From Azomonas agilis (GTDB lineage: Bacteria > Pseudomonadota > Gammaproteobacteria > Pseudomonadales > Pseudomonadaceae): 64,000 nucleotides of DNA. The position numbers were made by a program, and so were the translations under genes. Numbering within the stretch: position 1 is the stretch's first letter; the number at the start of each line of letters is the position of its first letter. The stretch lies in contig NZ_VLKG01000008.1 in NCBI RefSeq assembly GCF_007830255.1, positions 72,537-136,536 on the forward strand, in the 5' to 3' direction. Shown piece by piece: positions 1-9,164 of this stretch. The notes beneath the pieces were generated by a model. The model made no database searches. It saw only the letters and a program-made list of their open reading frames with translations, and had not been told where the DNA came from.

Positions 1-40
1 GAGGCTAGAGGCTAGAGGCTAGAGGCTAGAGGCTAGAGGA
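1..40. repeat. 7-bp tandem repeat at window edge
   Basis: Five perfect copies of the heptamer GGCTAGA run from the first bases of the window to about position 38. The array may continue to the left of the window, so the copy number is a minimum. It lies just upstream of the leucine-rich-repeat kinase gene and outside any supported reading frame. Such short arrays are prone to slippage. No function can be read from it. Confidence 0.85.
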
Positions 41-115
41 GCTTGCTGGATATTTTTGTTGTGTCCAGAATGGCCGCTTTTAAATTCCAGCTTAAGCGGT
101 ATCTGAGGAGCATAA

Positions 116-1444
116 GTGCATAGCATTGAGCAGCTGCGTGCGGGGCAATTGGTGGGTATTCAGCGTTTAAAGTTGGCCTGCGGGCTGACGGAGTTTCCCA
201 AGGAAATCTACAGTCTGGCTGATTCATTGGAAATCCTTGATCTAACCGGAAATGCCCTGTCCTCACTGCCGGAGGATTTGACCCGACTGCACAAGCTCCG
301 AATTCTATTTTGCTCGGAGAACCAGTTTACCGAGTTGCCGGAAGTATTAGGGCAATGCCCGAATCTAAGCATGCTGGGCTTTAAGGCAAATCGGATTCGT
401 CGGGTGTCGGCCAAGGCACTGCCGCCTAAACTGCGCTGGCTGATTCTGACTGATAACGCCCTTGAGGCATTGCCGGATGAATTAGGCAACTGCCTGTACT
501 TACAAAAACTGATGCTGGCCGGTAATCGTCTGAGGGCTTTGCCGAATTTGGCCGCCTGTACGCGCTTGGAGTTAATCCGCGTTGCGGCCAATCAGTTGAC
601 GCATTTGCCCGCTTGGTTGTTCCAACTGCCGCGTTTGACTTGGCTGGCCTATGCCGGCAACCCCTTTACCCACGCCTTAGAAGTCCAAGCCATCCAGCAC
701 GCGGCCCATGCTATTCCGTGGACGGCGCTTCAGTTAGAGCAAAAATTAGGCGAGGGCGCTTCAGGCGTTATTTATCAGGGGCGTTGGAGCGCCACGGAAA
801 CTGAAGATAAAGCCGTGGCCGTCAAGCTGTTTAAGGGTGCAGTGACCAGCGATGGACTGCCCCAGTGTGAAATGGCCGCCTGTCTCCAAGCCGAAACCCA
901 CGATAGCCTGATTCCAGTCTTAGGCCGCATCACACAGCATCCTGAAGAGGTTCAAGGCTTGGTGATGCGTTTGGTGGGTACAGAGTTTCGTAATTTAGCC
1001 AGCCCACCCAGTCTGGAGTCTTGCACGCGGGATGTGTATGCGCCTGAAACCCGTTTTAGTCTGGAGCAGGTGTTGCACATGGCAGGGAATATGGCTTCTG
1101 TAGCCCATCATCTGCATCAACAAGGCATCCTGCACGGCGACTTTTACGCCCACAATATGCTGCACGATGGGCAAGGGCAGGCATTGCTGGGGGATTTTGG
1201 CGCGGCCTCTTTTTATGATCCTGCCGATCCTGTTTTAGGCGCTGCTTTGCCGTCTTTGGAGGTACGCGCTTTTGGCTGTTTATTGGAGGAGCTGCTGGAG
1301 TGCTGTGAGCCTGCTGATCAGGTTGAGGTTTGGGAGGGGCTGCAGGCACTGAAAGGGGACTGTTTAGCTGATGATATTCAAAGCCGACCCCTGTGGAGCG
1401 ATATTAAAGTGCGGCTATTAAACCTCCGTAATTTCGTAAAGTAG
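116..1444 (+). CDS. Leucine-rich-repeat serine/threonine protein kinase
   Basis: The 442-residue protein has about seven leucine-rich repeats (roughly residues 12-185, LxxLxLxxNxLxxLP pattern) followed by a protein kinase domain (about 205-430). The kinase has a glycine loop GEGASG at 212-217, the ATP-binding lysine in VAVK (K237), a catalytic loop HGDxxxxN (D342, N347) and DFG at 360-362, so it looks catalytically competent. The activation segment is short and no APE motif is visible. There is no signal peptide or membrane segment, so it is probably cytoplasmic. The start is GTG with GAGGAG five bases upstream. Similar LRR-kinases occur in Pseudomonas; the substrate is unknown. It stands alone just ahead of the hsd operon, and a defence role is possible but unsupported. 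Confidence 0.85.
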   Translation: MHSIEQLRAGQLVGIQRLKLACGLTEFPKEIYSLADSLEILDLTGNALSSLPEDLTRLHKLRILFCSENQFTELPEVLGQCPNLSMLGFKANRIRRVSAKALPPKLRWLILTDNALEALPDELGNCLYLQKLMLAGNRLRALPNLAACTRLELIRVAANQLTHLPAWLFQLPRLTWLAYAGNPFTHALEVQAIQHAAHAIPWTALQLEQKLGEGASGVIYQGRWSATETEDKAVAVKLFKGAVTSDGLPQCEMAACLQAETHDSLIPVLGRITQHPEEVQGLVMRLVGTEFRNLASPPSLESCTRDVYAPETRFSLEQVLHMAGNMASVAHHLHQQGILHGDFYAHNMLHDGQGQALLGDFGAASFYDPADPVLGAALPSLEVRAFGCLLEELLECCEPADQVEVWEGLQALKGDCLADDIQSRPLWSDIKVRLLNLRNFVK

Positions 1445-1510
1445 TGGACTCGCTGTTTAGGCTACTCCAGCCACAGTAGAGAACGGTATTGAGTGTTTTA
1501 GGATTAGAAC

Positions 1511-3904
1511 ATGGACAAGAAGTCGCTTTCCGAGCGTGATATTTGCAGCAAATACATTACGCCCGCTATCACCCAAGCCGGTTGGGATCTGCATAAACAA
1601 ATCCGCGAGGAGGTCAGCTTTACCAAAGGACGCATCGTCGTCCGGGGTAAGCTGCACAGCCGTGGCGAATCGCGCCGCGCTGACTATGTGCTCTACCATC
1701 AGCCCAATCTGCCGCTAGCCGTGATTGAAGCTAAGGACAACAAACACTCCTTAGGCTCTGGTATGCAGCAAGCCCTTGGCTATGCTGAGGCCTTAGAAGT
1801 GCCCTTTGTTTTTTCTAGCAACGGCGATGGCTTTTTGTTCCATGACGACACGGGAACAGGTGCACAGGTGGAAACCGAGCTGAGCCTCGATCAATTCCCC
1901 AGCCCCCATGAGCTTTGGCAGCGCTATTGCCGCTGGAAAGGCTTACAAGAGCCCAGCACACAGCACAACATCGAAGCCTCTTATTACGACGACGGCTCAG
2001 GGCGCATGCCCCGTTACTACCAGATCAACGCCATTAACCGCACCGTAGAGGCCGTGGCACAGGGGCAAAAGCGTATTTTGCTGGTGATGGCAACCGGAAC
2101 CGGCAAAACCTACACGGCCTTTCAGATCATCTGGCGCTTGTGGAAGTCCAAGCAGAAGAAACGCATCCTGTTTTTGGCCGACCGCAATATCTTGGTCGAT
2201 CAAACCAAGAACAATGACTTCAAGCCCTTTGGTCAGGCGATGACCAAAATCACCAAACGGCAGATCGAAAAATCCTATGAGATTTACCTGTCGCTCTACC
2301 AAGCGGTGACTGGCCAAGATGAAGATAAAAACATCTACAAGCAATTCACGCCTGATTTCTTCGATCTGGTGGTGATCGACGAATGCCATCGCGGCAGCGC
2401 GTCAGAGGATTCCGCATGGCGTGAGATTCTCGACTACTTCAGCAACGCCACCCACATTGGCCTTACTGCGACACCTAAGGAAACTAAAGAAGTCTCCAGC
2501 ATCACTTACTTTGGCGAGCCGGTGTACAGCTACAGCCTCAAACAAGGCATCGAGGACGGATTTTTAGCGCCCTACAAGGTGGTGCGCATCGACTTCGATA
2601 AAGACCTGTTAGGCTGGCGGCCCCCCAAGGGCATGCGCGATAAAAACGGCGAGCTGATTGAAGATCGGGTGTACGACCTAAAAGATATGGATCGTTATTT
2701 GGTACTGGAGGCCCGTACCCAACTCGTAGCCCAAAAGGTCACTGAGTTTTTGCAAGCCAGTGGCGATCCCTACCAGAAGACCATCGTCTTTTGCGACGAC
2801 ATCGACCACGCTGAGCGGATGCGCCAGGCCTTAGTCAATCTGAACCCCGAGCGGGTGGCGGAGAACCGCAAATACGTCATGCGGATTACCGGTGACGATC
2901 AGGAAGGCAAGGCCGAGCTGGACAACTTTATCAACCCAGAAGCCCGCTATCCGGTGATTGCCACCACCAGCAAACTGATGACCACTGGCGTGGATGCTCA
3001 GACCTGCAAGTTGGTGGTGTTGGATCAGCGCATCCAATCCATGACCGAGTTTAAGCAAATCATTGGGCGTGGCACACGGATCAATGAGGATTACGGCAAG
3101 CAGTGGTTCACCATCATGGACTTTAAGAAAGCCACCGAGCTGTTTGCCGATCCCAGCTTTGATGGCGACCCCGTGGTGGTTTACAGCCCCAAGGGCGATG
3201 AATCCCCCGTGCCGCCGGATGATCTGGAGGGAGGTAACCAAAGCCACGCGGGTGAAGAGGGTGTTTTTTCTGACCCCTCGACAGAAATCGAACTACCGGA
3301 GGCGGAAGAAGGCCAAAAGCGCCTCAAGTATGTGGTCGACAATGTGCCTGTATTCGTACTGGCTGAGCGGGTGCAGTACCTTGGCCCCGATGGAAAACTG
3401 ATTACCGAATCCCTACGCGACTACACCCGCAGCTGTGTTCACAAGCACTTTGCCTCGCTGGACGACTTTTTGCGCCGTTGGAGCCGTGCCGAGCAGAAAA
3501 AAGCCATCATCGAAGAGCTGGCCGCCCAAGGCGTATTCTGGGAAGCTCTAGCCGAAGAAGTGGAAGCCAAACGCGGCCCTGCCGTCGATCCCTTCGACCT
3601 GATCTGCCATGTGGCCTTCGACCAGCCCCCTTTGACCCGCAAAGAGCGCGCCGAACAGGTGAAAAAGCGCAACTACTTCGCCCAATACTCCGGCGCGGCC
3701 CGTCAGGTGCTGGAAGCCCTACTCGATAAATACGCCGACACCGGCGTAGAGCACATTGAAGACCTCAAAATCTTACAATTGGCCCCCTTTAGCCAAATGG
3801 GTGCGCCCATTGAGTTAATCAAAGCTTTTGGGGGGAAAGCCGGTTATCACCAAGCCTTACAAGACTTAGAAACCGCGCTGTATCAGCCCAGTGGGGCAGC
3901 TTGA
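1511..3904 (+). CDS. hsdR: Type I restriction enzyme, R (endonuclease/translocase) subunit
   Basis: The 797-residue motor and nuclease subunit of a type I restriction enzyme. An N-terminal PD-(D/E)xK nuclease site is seen as D58 and E73-A-K75, followed by a glutamine-containing QxxxY-like motif. The SF2 helicase core has Walker A ATGTGKT (about 194-200), DECH (about 289) and TATP (about 319). The C-terminal part resembles the EcoEI-type HsdR C-terminal domain. It translocates DNA and cleaves unmethylated DNA when bound to HsdM and HsdS. It is the first gene of hsdR-hsdM-hsdS, with 66 bases before hsdM. The frame is intact and all core motifs are present, so restriction is probably active. Confidence 0.95.
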   Translation: MDKKSLSERDICSKYITPAITQAGWDLHKQIREEVSFTKGRIVVRGKLHSRGESRRADYVLYHQPNLPLAVIEAKDNKHSLGSGMQQALGYAEALEVPFVFSSNGDGFLFHDDTGTGAQVETELSLDQFPSPHELWQRYCRWKGLQEPSTQHNIEASYYDDGSGRMPRYYQINAINRTVEAVAQGQKRILLVMATGTGKTYTAFQIIWRLWKSKQKKRILFLADRNILVDQTKNNDFKPFGQAMTKITKRQIEKSYEIYLSLYQAVTGQDEDKNIYKQFTPDFFDLVVIDECHRGSASEDSAWREILDYFSNATHIGLTATPKETKEVSSITYFGEPVYSYSLKQGIEDGFLAPYKVVRIDFDKDLLGWRPPKGMRDKNGELIEDRVYDLKDMDRYLVLEARTQLVAQKVTEFLQASGDPYQKTIVFCDDIDHAERMRQALVNLNPERVAENRKYVMRITGDDQEGKAELDNFINPEARYPVIATTSKLMTTGVDAQTCKLVVLDQRIQSMTEFKQIIGRGTRINEDYGKQWFTIMDFKKATELFADPSFDGDPVVVYSPKGDESPVPPDDLEGGNQSHAGEEGVFSDPSTEIELPEAEEGQKRLKYVVDNVPVFVLAERVQYLGPDGKLITESLRDYTRSCVHKHFASLDDFLRRWSRAEQKKAIIEELAAQGVFWEALAEEVEAKRGPAVDPFDLICHVAFDQPPLTRKERAEQVKKRNYFAQYSGAARQVLEALLDKYADTGVEHIEDLKILQLAPFSQMGAPIELIKAFGGKAGYHQALQDLETALYQPSGAA

Positions 3905-3970
3905 AACCCTCAGAAATACCCCTTTTCCAAGGGCTGCCCTTGCAGCTTGAGCCTGACCTAAGGAATCCCC

Positions 3971-5440
3971 ATGTCCATCAGCAGCACCATCAAATCTATT
4001 CAAGACATCATGCGTAAAGACGTTGGCGTCGATGGGGACGCCCAGCGCATCGGCCAGTTGGTGTGGATGCTGTTCTTAAAAATCCTCGACGACCGTGAGC
4101 AAGAGTGGGAACTGTTCGACGACGACTACCGCTCTCCACTGCCTAACAGTTGTCGTTGGCGCACATGGGCCGCCAATCCTGAAGGCATTACCGGCGATGA
4201 CTTGAAAAGTTTCATCGACAGCAACCTGTTCCCACAACTGCAAAACCTGCATGAATACAGCACCACCCCGATGGCCTATGTGGTGCGCGACGTCTTTACC
4301 GATGCCTACAACTACATGAAGTCCGGCCAGTTGATCCGCCAAGTGGTCAACAAAATTCAAGAAGGTGTCGACTTCAACAAAGCCCAAGAGCGCCACGAGT
4401 TCGGCAACCTCTACGAACAACTGCTGCGCGACCTGCAAAGCGCGGGCAATGCGGGCGAGTTCTACACCCCGCGCCCCGTCACCGAATTTATGGTGCGCAT
4501 GGTTGACCCCAAGCTGGACGAAAAGGTGATGGACCCGGCTTGCGGCACGGGTGGCTTTCTCACCTGCACCATCGAACACAAGCGCAAACACTACGTCAAA
4601 ACCCCTGAGGACGAGCGCACCCTGCAAGCCAGCGTCTTTGGGGTGGAAAAAAAGCCCCTGCCGCACCTCTTAGCCACCACCAACCTGATCCTGCACGGCA
4701 TTGAAGTCCCGAGCCAGATCAAGCACGACAACACCCTCAGCCGCCCCCTGATCAGCTGGGAGCCCAAGGAGCGGGTGGACTGCATCGTTGCCAACCCACC
4801 CTTTGGTGGCATGGAAGAAGACGGCATCGAAACCAACTTCCCCGCTGCTTTCCGCACCCGTGAAACCGCCGACCTGTTCTTGGTGCTGATCATGCACCTG
4901 CTCAAAGACGGAGGCCGCGCCGCTGTGGTGCTGCCCGATGGCTTCCTGTTTGGCGAAGGCATCAAAAGCCGCATCAAAGAAAAACTGCTCACCGAGTGCA
5001 ACCTGCACACCGTCGTGCGGCTGCCCAACGGCGTGTTCAACCCCTACACCGGCATCAAAACCAACCTGCTGTTCTTCACCAAGGGCACACCGACCCAGCA
5101 CGTTTGGTTCTATGAACACCAGTACCCCGCAGGCTACAAAAGCTACTCCAAAACCAAACCCATGCGGATTGAAGAATTTGCCGCCGAGCAAGACTGGTGG
5201 GGCACAGAAGCCGAGGGCTTTGCCACACGGCAGGAACACGAATTTGCGTGGAAAGTCAGCTTCGACGAACTCAAGGCCCGTAACTGGAACCTCGACTGCA
5301 AAAACCCCCATGTGGGCGAGCAAGTCAGCCACGACCCCGACGAACTGCTGCGCGACTACGCCGAGCGGCAAGACGAAATCAGCACCCTACGCGACCAACT
5401 CAAAGCCCTACTGGCCGAAGCCTTGGAGCGCCGCCCATGA
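3971..5440 (+). CDS. hsdM: Type I restriction-modification DNA methyltransferase (M subunit)
   Basis: The 489-residue N6-adenine methyltransferase subunit. It has an N-terminal helical HsdM_N region (about 1-140), the SAM-binding motif DPACGTGGF (about 188-196) and the catalytic motif IV NPPF (about 275-278), which is the form expected of an adenine-N6 methylase. It methylates the site chosen by HsdS and is required for both modification and restriction. The ATG is preceded by AAGGAA. It overlaps hsdS by four bases (ATGA), so the two are translationally coupled. The length is typical of the family. Confidence 0.96.
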   Translation: MSISSTIKSIQDIMRKDVGVDGDAQRIGQLVWMLFLKILDDREQEWELFDDDYRSPLPNSCRWRTWAANPEGITGDDLKSFIDSNLFPQLQNLHEYSTTPMAYVVRDVFTDAYNYMKSGQLIRQVVNKIQEGVDFNKAQERHEFGNLYEQLLRDLQSAGNAGEFYTPRPVTEFMVRMVDPKLDEKVMDPACGTGGFLTCTIEHKRKHYVKTPEDERTLQASVFGVEKKPLPHLLATTNLILHGIEVPSQIKHDNTLSRPLISWEPKERVDCIVANPPFGGMEEDGIETNFPAAFRTRETADLFLVLIMHLLKDGGRAAVVLPDGFLFGEGIKSRIKEKLLTECNLHTVVRLPNGVFNPYTGIKTNLLFFTKGTPTQHVWFYEHQYPAGYKSYSKTKPMRIEEFAAEQDWWGTEAEGFATRQEHEFAWKVSFDELKARNWNLDCKNPHVGEQVSHDPDELLRDYAERQDEISTLRDQLKALLAEALERRP

Positions 5441-7131
5441 ACAGCCTCGTGACCCAACACCTGCCCCTGTTGGCCGACAGCCCCAAGGGCGTGCAAAAGC
5501 TGCGTGAACTGATTTTGGAGCTGGCCGTGCGCGGCAAATTAGTGCCCCAAGACCCCAACGACGAACCGGCCAGTGAGCTACTCAAGCGGATTGCTGAGGA
5601 AAAAGCGCGCCTAGTGGCCGAAGGAAAAATCAAAAAGCAAAAACTGCTGGCAGAGATCAAGGACGAGGAAAAACCATTTGAATTGCCGGATGGGTGGGAG
5701 TGGGTACGACTTGGGCAAATAATAGATTTTGTAAACGGTTTTGCCTTTTCAAGCTCAGATTTTGGTTCTGATGGCATTGGCGTTGTAAAAATAGGAGATA
5801 TTAAAAATAACAGGCTAACCCCAGAAACTATGTCTCGCGTAGATAAATCAGTTATTGAGACACTTGATGATAAATTAAGAGTTGAAAGTGGCGATCTTGT
5901 AATTGCAATGTCTGGAGCTACAACAGGAAAACTGGGTTTTAACACATCAGATGAGGTTTATTATATAAACCAGCGTGTTGGAAAAATTGTTCCTATTATT
6001 ATAAATAGCCAGTTTGTCCATATTGATCTTTCAACAAAAATTGTTGCCAACTTAAATAAATCATTTGGTAGTGCAATACCAAATTTGAGCACAGAGCAAA
6101 TAAATGCAATCTCAATTGCACTTCCCCCCCTCCCCGAACAACACCGCATTGTCGCCAAAGTCGATGAACTGATGGCCCTATGCGACCGGCTCGAAGCCCG
6201 CCAAGCCGATGCCGAAAGCGCCCACACCCAGCTGGTAAAAACCCTACTCGACAGCCTCACCCAAGCCCAAGATGCCCGCGACTTTGCCGCCCATTGGCAA
6301 CGGCTGGCCGAACACTTTCACAGCCTGTTCACCACCGAATCCAGCATCGACGCCCTAAAGCAAAGCCTGCTGCAACTGGCGGTGATGGGCAAGTTAGTCC
6401 CCCAAGACCCCAACGACGAACCGGCCAGTGAGTTGTTAAAACGCATTGCCGAGGAAAAAGCGCGCTTAGTGGCCGAAGGCAAAATCAAAAAGCAAAAACC
6501 ACTGGCCGAGATTAAGGACGAGGAAAAGCCGTTTGAATTGCCGGAGGGGTGGGAGTGGGTGAGATTACATTCCGCAATTGATGTTAGAGATGGAACCCAC
6601 GACTCACCGAAAGAAGCAACAGGGGCAAATACATATCCGCTAGTGACAAGTAAAGACTTCCAACATGGAGAAATAAACTTTAAAACTTCAAAAAATATTT
6701 CAGAATATGATTATATTGAAATATCAAAACGTTCATGTGTAGAGCGGTTTGATATTCTTTTTTCTATGATAGGGGGGAATATAGGAAATCAGGTAATTGT
6801 AAATACAGATAAAAAATTCGGAATAAAAAACGTAGCTTTATTTAAATACTATAATAAAAAATGTACAGAGCCATTTTTTATTAAGTTAATCACAGAAAAT
6901 CTCGCACTTTTCCTCCAGAAAGTCGCTGTAGGTGGAGCTCAGCCATTTGTTGGATTAGGTACTCTCAGAGGCATTGTCATGGCTTTACCTCCAATAGCGG
7001 AACAACATCGCATCGTCGCCAAAGTCGATCAACTCATGGCTTTGTGTGACCAACTAAAAGCTCAACTCAGCCAAGCCCGTCAGCTGCAAACGCATTTAGC
7101 GGATGCCTTGGTCGAGCAGGCCGTGGCCTAA
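5437..7131 (+). CDS. hsdS: Type I restriction-modification specificity (S) subunit
   Basis: The 564-residue specificity subunit has two half-subunits. Each begins with a nearly identical conserved region (K-V-P-Q-D-P-N-D-E-P-A-S-E pattern, ending E-W-V-R-L), followed by a target recognition domain and a conserved helical spacer beginning EQHRIVAKVD. The two recognition domains, encoded at about 5710-6120 and 6565-6990, are much more AT-rich than the rest of the operon and unlike each other. This fits recognition domains exchanged by recombination. The predicted target is a bipartite sequence, but its bases cannot be read from the protein. It overlaps hsdM by ATGA. Confidence 0.95.
   Translation: MNSLVTQHLPLLADSPKGVQKLRELILELAVRGKLVPQDPNDEPASELLKRIAEEKARLVAEGKIKKQKLLAEIKDEEKPFELPDGWEWVRLGQIIDFVNGFAFSSSDFGSDGIGVVKIGDIKNNRLTPETMSRVDKSVIETLDDKLRVESGDLVIAMSGATTGKLGFNTSDEVYYINQRVGKIVPIIINSQFVHIDLSTKIVANLNKSFGSAIPNLSTEQINAISIALPPLPEQHRIVAKVDELMALCDRLEARQADAESAHTQLVKTLLDSLTQAQDARDFAAHWQRLAEHFHSLFTTESSIDALKQSLLQLAVMGKLVPQDPNDEPASELLKRIAEEKARLVAEGKIKKQKPLAEIKDEEKPFELPEGWEWVRLHSAIDVRDGTHDSPKEATGANTYPLVTSKDFQHGEINFKTSKNISEYDYIEISKRSCVERFDILFSMIGGNIGNQVIVNTDKKFGIKNVALFKYYNKKCTEPFFIKLITENLALFLQKVAVGGAQPFVGLGTLRGIVMALPPIAEQHRIVAKVDQLMALCDQLKAQLSQARQLQTHLADALVEQAVA
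5521..5707 (+). repeat. hsdS conserved-region repeat, copy 1
   Basis: This 187-base segment encodes the conserved region before the first recognition domain. It matches 6376-6562 at a constant offset of 855 bases with no gaps, and the encoded residues are almost all identical. Together the copies could recombine to delete or exchange a recognition domain. Confidence 0.85.
6376..6562 (+). repeat. hsdS conserved-region repeat, copy 2
   Basis: This is the second copy of the 187-base repeat, 855 bases after the first, and precedes the second recognition domain. A second, shorter repeat pair in the same gene lies at about 6136-6190 and 7010-7064 and encodes the EQHRIVAKVD spacer. Confidence 0.85.
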
Positions 7132-7145
7132 AGGAGCACGTAGGG

Positions 7146-8228
7146 ATGCCTATTCGTACCCAAATCTGGAGCGTTGGCCCACAGCCGCAACTGCTCAAAA
7201 ACACCGCCTTAGCTTCGGAGCAGTTGTTGGAGGACATGATCGTTGCCGCCCCCGCGCTACTGTCGGAAGACTGGATGCTGATCGGTCGCCAAGAAAGCAC
7301 CGACCAAAGCGGGCGCATTGATCTGTTAGCCCTTGCCCCCGATGCCTCTTTGGTGCTGATCGAACTCAAACGCGAGCGCACCCCGCGTGAAGTAGTAGCG
7401 CAAGCCTTGGACTATGCGGCGTGGGTCGAGCACTTACAGGCCAACGATATTGAGGCCATCTACCAACGCTTTAAACCCAAGGGCCATTTGGCAACAGACT
7501 TTCAAGCGTGTTTTGGTGCTCCGTTGGAGGCCGAATCTCTGAACCAAAGCCATCAGATCGTCATCGTTGCCGCTGAACTGGATGCCAGCAGCGAGCGCAT
7601 AGTGGCTTATCTGAGTGAGCGGGACATTGCCATTAACGTGCTGTGCTTTCAGGTGTTCCAATTCGGTGAGCAACAACTGATTAGCCGTGCGTGGTTGTTA
7701 GATCCTACCGATGCCCCTCAGGCCAGCAGCGCCCATAGCACCGGAGACGCTAAAGAACCTTGGAACGGCGAGTTTTATGGCTCCTTTGGACATGGAGCGG
7801 CACGGGATTGGGCCGAAGCGCGTCAGTACGGCTTTATTTGCGGCGGGGGCGGTACTTGGTACAGCAACAGCCTAAAAATGGTCAGCCCCGGTGATCGGGT
7901 GTGGGTTAATGTGCCGGGGGCAGGCTATGTGGGCGTGGCCAAAGTTACCGGCCATGCAACGCCCGCCAAGGAGTTCCAACTGATGCACCAAGGCCAAGAG
8001 CAACCGGCCTTAGCCCTCCTCAAAGCCGATTACCACCGCGCCCTGATCGACGACCCTGAGCGCTGCGAATACTTTGTGCCTGTTGAATGGCTGCACAGCA
8101 GACCACTCAAGGAAGCGGTGAAAGAGGTGGGCCTGTTCGGTAATCAAAATACCCTGTGCCGCCCAACCAAGCCCAAATGGCGCTGGACGGTGGAGCGGCT
8201 TAAAGAGCGCTTTGGGTTTATGGGGTGA
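7146..8228 (+). CDS. Predicted PD-(D/E)XK nuclease with C-terminal PUA/EVE-like module
   Basis: The 360-residue protein follows hsdS by 14 bases, with AAGGAG overlapping the hsdS stop, so it is probably in the same operon. Residues about 45-95 carry a nuclease-like core: GRIDLLAL with D59, a strand ending in E73-L-K75, then a helix with Q86 and Y90. This resembles NucS/DUF91-type PD-(D/E)XK folds. The C-terminal part (about 215-360) contains GGGGTWY, SPGDRVWV and GYVGVAKV, a pattern like PUA/EVE-type beta-barrels that can bind modified bases. No helicase or methylase motif is present. The name is a motif-based prediction. A role as an accessory or modification-dependent nuclease linked to the type I system is an inference. 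Confidence 0.65.
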   Translation: MPIRTQIWSVGPQPQLLKNTALASEQLLEDMIVAAPALLSEDWMLIGRQESTDQSGRIDLLALAPDASLVLIELKRERTPREVVAQALDYAAWVEHLQANDIEAIYQRFKPKGHLATDFQACFGAPLEAESLNQSHQIVIVAAELDASSERIVAYLSERDIAINVLCFQVFQFGEQQLISRAWLLDPTDAPQASSAHSTGDAKEPWNGEFYGSFGHGAARDWAEARQYGFICGGGGTWYSNSLKMVSPGDRVWVNVPGAGYVGVAKVTGHATPAKEFQLMHQGQEQPALALLKADYHRALIDDPERCEYFVPVEWLHSRPLKEAVKEVGLFGNQNTLCRPTKPKWRWTVERLKERFGFMG

Positions 8229-8300
8229 TGGGTAGCATAAGTTTGGAGATTACCTAAAACAGAATAACGAGATATTAATTAAAGGTTATGAACTCAGCGT

Positions 8301-8639
8301 ATGTTAAAACCTGTATCTAAACCCAGAAGCCGACGACTCAGAAAGAAACTTCATATAGACGAATTTCAGCAACTGGGATTTAGAATCGAATTTAAGCTAC
8401 GTCCCGGTATGACGGATGCCCAAGAAGATAACTTTTGGGATGAGTTTATTCTGGAAGCTATTGAAGCCAACCAACTGCTCTTTGCTGGAAGTGAAACGGG
8501 GTTTGTAGTTCCAATGGGATCTGTTTCTGCTACGCCAGAACATCAGCAACGAGTTCAAACTTGGCTTAAGGCAAGATTAGAGGTTTTCTCAGTTAATATT
8601 GGGCCATTGATGGATGCTTGGTATCCCGAATCACTCTAA
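8301..8639 (+). CDS. yggL: YggL family (DUF469) 50S ribosome-associated protein
   Basis: The 112-residue protein matches the YggL/DUF469 pattern: a basic N-terminus RSRRLRKKLH, then EFQQLGFRIEF, and a compact alpha/beta body ending in WYPESL. YggL in Escherichia coli has been reported as a 50S-associated factor; its precise role is unclear. There is no signal peptide. It lies alone downstream of the hsd-linked nuclease gene and 47 bases before the NUDIX gene. A short AT-rich gap (8229-8300) precedes it. Assignment is by recall of the family pattern. Confidence 0.85.
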   Translation: MLKPVSKPRSRRLRKKLHIDEFQQLGFRIEFKLRPGMTDAQEDNFWDEFILEAIEANQLLFAGSETGFVVPMGSVSATPEHQQRVQTWLKARLEVFSVNIGPLMDAWYPESL

Positions 8640-8686
8640 GCTTTTTGCTCAAATTACGATCTGTAGTTATTTAAAAAAGAGACGAT

Positions 8687-9130
8687 ATGTACCCCGTCCG
8701 TAACTCCGTTAAAGCCATTATCATTCGAGATAATCAATTACTCTGTATTCGCAAACAGGATGCCGAGGGCTTTTATTATGTATTACCCGGTGGTGGCCAA
8801 GAGCGGCATGAAAATTTTGTTCAAACAGTACAGAGAGAGTGTTTAGAGGAGCTGGGCGTATCTATAAAAGTAAACCAATTAAAATATATTAGGGAATATA
8901 TTGGGCTAAACCACGAGTTCAAACAGGACGTGCATCAAGTAGAGTTTATGTTTGACTGTGAGTTATTGGGCGAGCCCGACTTAACTAAAGCTACGAATCA
9001 AGATCCGGGGCAAAGTGGGTTGGAATGGATACTCTTGGATGAGCACTCGCAAGCTCGTATTTATCCCAAGGTGTTATTAGAGCGTTTAATTAATCAGTAC
9101 GATGAGTGTTATTGGGGCGATATTAATTAG
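8687..9130 (+). CDS. NUDIX hydrolase
   Basis: The 147-residue protein has a complete Nudix box, G-x5-E-x7-RE-C-x-EE-x-G-V, within GGGQERHENF to EECLG-like sequence around residues 36-58. The glutamates binding the divalent cation are all present. The enzyme should hydrolyse a nucleoside diphosphate linked to another group, but the substrate cannot be read from sequence. The fold begins with RNSVKAIII, typical of the family. It ends 34 bases before the stop of the convergent glutamine-synthetase-like gene. Nothing in the context narrows the substrate. Confidence 0.88.
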   Translation: MYPVRNSVKAIIIRDNQLLCIRKQDAEGFYYVLPGGGQERHENFVQTVQRECLEELGVSIKVNQLKYIREYIGLNHEFKQDVHQVEFMFDCELLGEPDLTKATNQDPGQSGLEWILLDEHSQARIYPKVLLERLINQYDECYWGDIN

Positions 9131-9137
9131 TCAAATT

Positions 9138-9159
9138 AGGTGGGCCTGATTACCCACCT
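9138..9159. terminator. Hairpin between convergent NUDIX and spuI genes
   Basis: AGGTGGG (9138-9144) pairs perfectly with CCCACCT (9153-9159) around an eight-base loop. The flanks are A/T-rich on both sides but contain no long T run. It sits between two convergent stop codons and could act in both directions. Confidence 0.5.
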
Positions 9160-9164
9160 TATAG

